Positions 4,623 to 5,083 of a stretch of 5,083 nucleotides of DNA are shown here, in pieces. The DNA is from Faecalibacterium sp. UBA7177 (lineage in GTDB: Bacteria > Bacillota > Clostridia > Oscillospirales > Ruminococcaceae): assembly GCA_002491225.1 (NCBI GenBank), contig DKVN01000169.1, positions 1,005 to 6,087 of the forward strand. Reading direction: 5' to 3'. The notes under the pieces are model-generated. The model was not told the origin of the DNA. It saw nothing but the letters and a program-made list of their open reading frames with translations, and searched no databases. Both the position numbers and the translations under genes were made by a program. Every line of letters starts with the position of its first letter. The stretch's first letter is position 1.

Positions 4623-5083
4623 TTGAGTGAGGAGCAGAAAAAGGAACGCTCAGAGTATCTGGAACGCTGCCTGGACATCACCGAGTGTTCGCAGCGCAAG
4701 CCCTATGTGTTTATCAGCTATGCCAGCGACGACTGGCAGACCGTGTTCCAGTCGGCCGTGGTGCCGATGCAGAGGCAGTACGGCCTGCGGGTGTACGCGG
4801 ACAAGGCGTTTGACAAGGTCAACGACAAATGGATCGTGCCGATGCTGCGCAACCTGCGCGGCTCGGACGCGATGATCGCCTTTGTGAGCCAGCGCTACAT
4901 CGAGAGCTACGCCTGCTTTCTGGAGCTTTTGACCGCCGTGAACAACAAAAAGCAGATCGTCTTTGTCTCGCTGGGGGATCAGCTGACCCTCGGGGACACC
5001 ACCGACCTGCCGAATGTCGAGCGCGGGGTCAAAAACGAGATCCTCAACCAGGGCGCGAACATCGCCACCAACACCAACAACAC
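4623..5083 (+). CDS. TIR-domain protein, 3' end outside the window
   Basis: This frame stays open to the window edge, giving at least 153 residues and no stop. After about 26 charged residues a TIR domain begins with YVFISYASDDW (28-38, counting TTG as 1). It continues with YGLRVYADKAFDKVNDKW (53-70; the box-2/BB-loop region), LRGSDAMIAFVSQRYIESYACFLEL (78-102) and IVFVSLGD (112-119). Glu101 in the C-x-x-E pattern matches the catalytic glutamate of NAD+-consuming TIR enzymes, so NAD+ cleavage or cyclic-ADP-ribose synthesis is plausible. No signal peptide or membrane helix is seen, so the visible part should be cytoplasmic. Start choice: TTG at 4623 is the first conventional codon after the ribosome site, but ATA at 4617 has better spacing. 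It follows the RyR gene on the same strand, with its own likely promoter. What lies C-terminal to the TIR domain is unknown. Confidence 0.88.
   Translation, partial: MSEEQKKERSEYLERCLDITECSQRKPYVFISYASDDWQTVFQSAVVPMQRQYGLRVYADKAFDKVNDKWIVPMLRNLRGSDAMIAFVSQRYIESYACFLELLTAVNNKKQIVFVSLGDQLTLGDTTDLPNVERGVKNEILNQGANIATNTNN

Noticed and set aside
4627..4875. 82-codon plus-strand frame inside the TIR gene
   Set aside because: It is in another frame of the TIR domain, Ser/Arg/Cys-rich and without motifs.

Overview
The window is GC-rich bacterial DNA, dense in genes, with strong GGAGG/AAGGAG-type ribosome sites, TTG start codons and consensus sigma-A promoters. That combination suggests a high-GC member of the Firmicutes, probably Clostridia of the Oscillospiraceae/Ruminococcaceae type. 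This is inferred from style and composition only; there is no rRNA or other marker gene here.

Layout. Positions 1-45 hold a rho-independent terminator for a plus-strand gene that ends left of the window. Two minus-strand genes follow, read right to left: a membrane-bound UDP-sugar 4,6-dehydratase of the PglF/WbpM/CapD type (2699-765), then a small PglC-like phosphoglycosyl transferase (673-68). They look like one operon that starts surface-glycan assembly: the dehydratase makes a 4-keto-6-deoxy nucleotide sugar and the transferase loads a sugar phosphate onto a lipid carrier. A non-coding gap (2700-3137) holds divergent promoters, a structured leader on each side and a phased short repeat.

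From 3138 on, the plus strand carries a different module. The first gene (3138-4505, 455 aa) has two N-terminal membrane segments, two Rossmann-like TrkA-N/RCK units (the first without its glycine-rich loop) and a C-terminal ryanodine-receptor (RyR) domain. The second gene (from about 4623, running off the right edge) begins with a TIR domain that keeps the putative catalytic glutamate. Each gene seems to have its own promoter with a perfect TTGACA box.

The pair is the most interesting content. Some TIR enzymes turn NAD+ into ADP-ribose-type signals, and the RyR domain takes its name from channels linked in animals to cyclic ADP-ribose and adenine nucleotides. A natural hypothesis is a Thoeris-like two-gene defence or stress system in which the TIR protein makes a nucleotide signal and the RyR/TrkA-N membrane protein senses it and alters the membrane. 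The domain calls come from the sequence; the joint function is inference. The TIR gene is cut by the window end, so its C-terminal part and any third gene are not visible.
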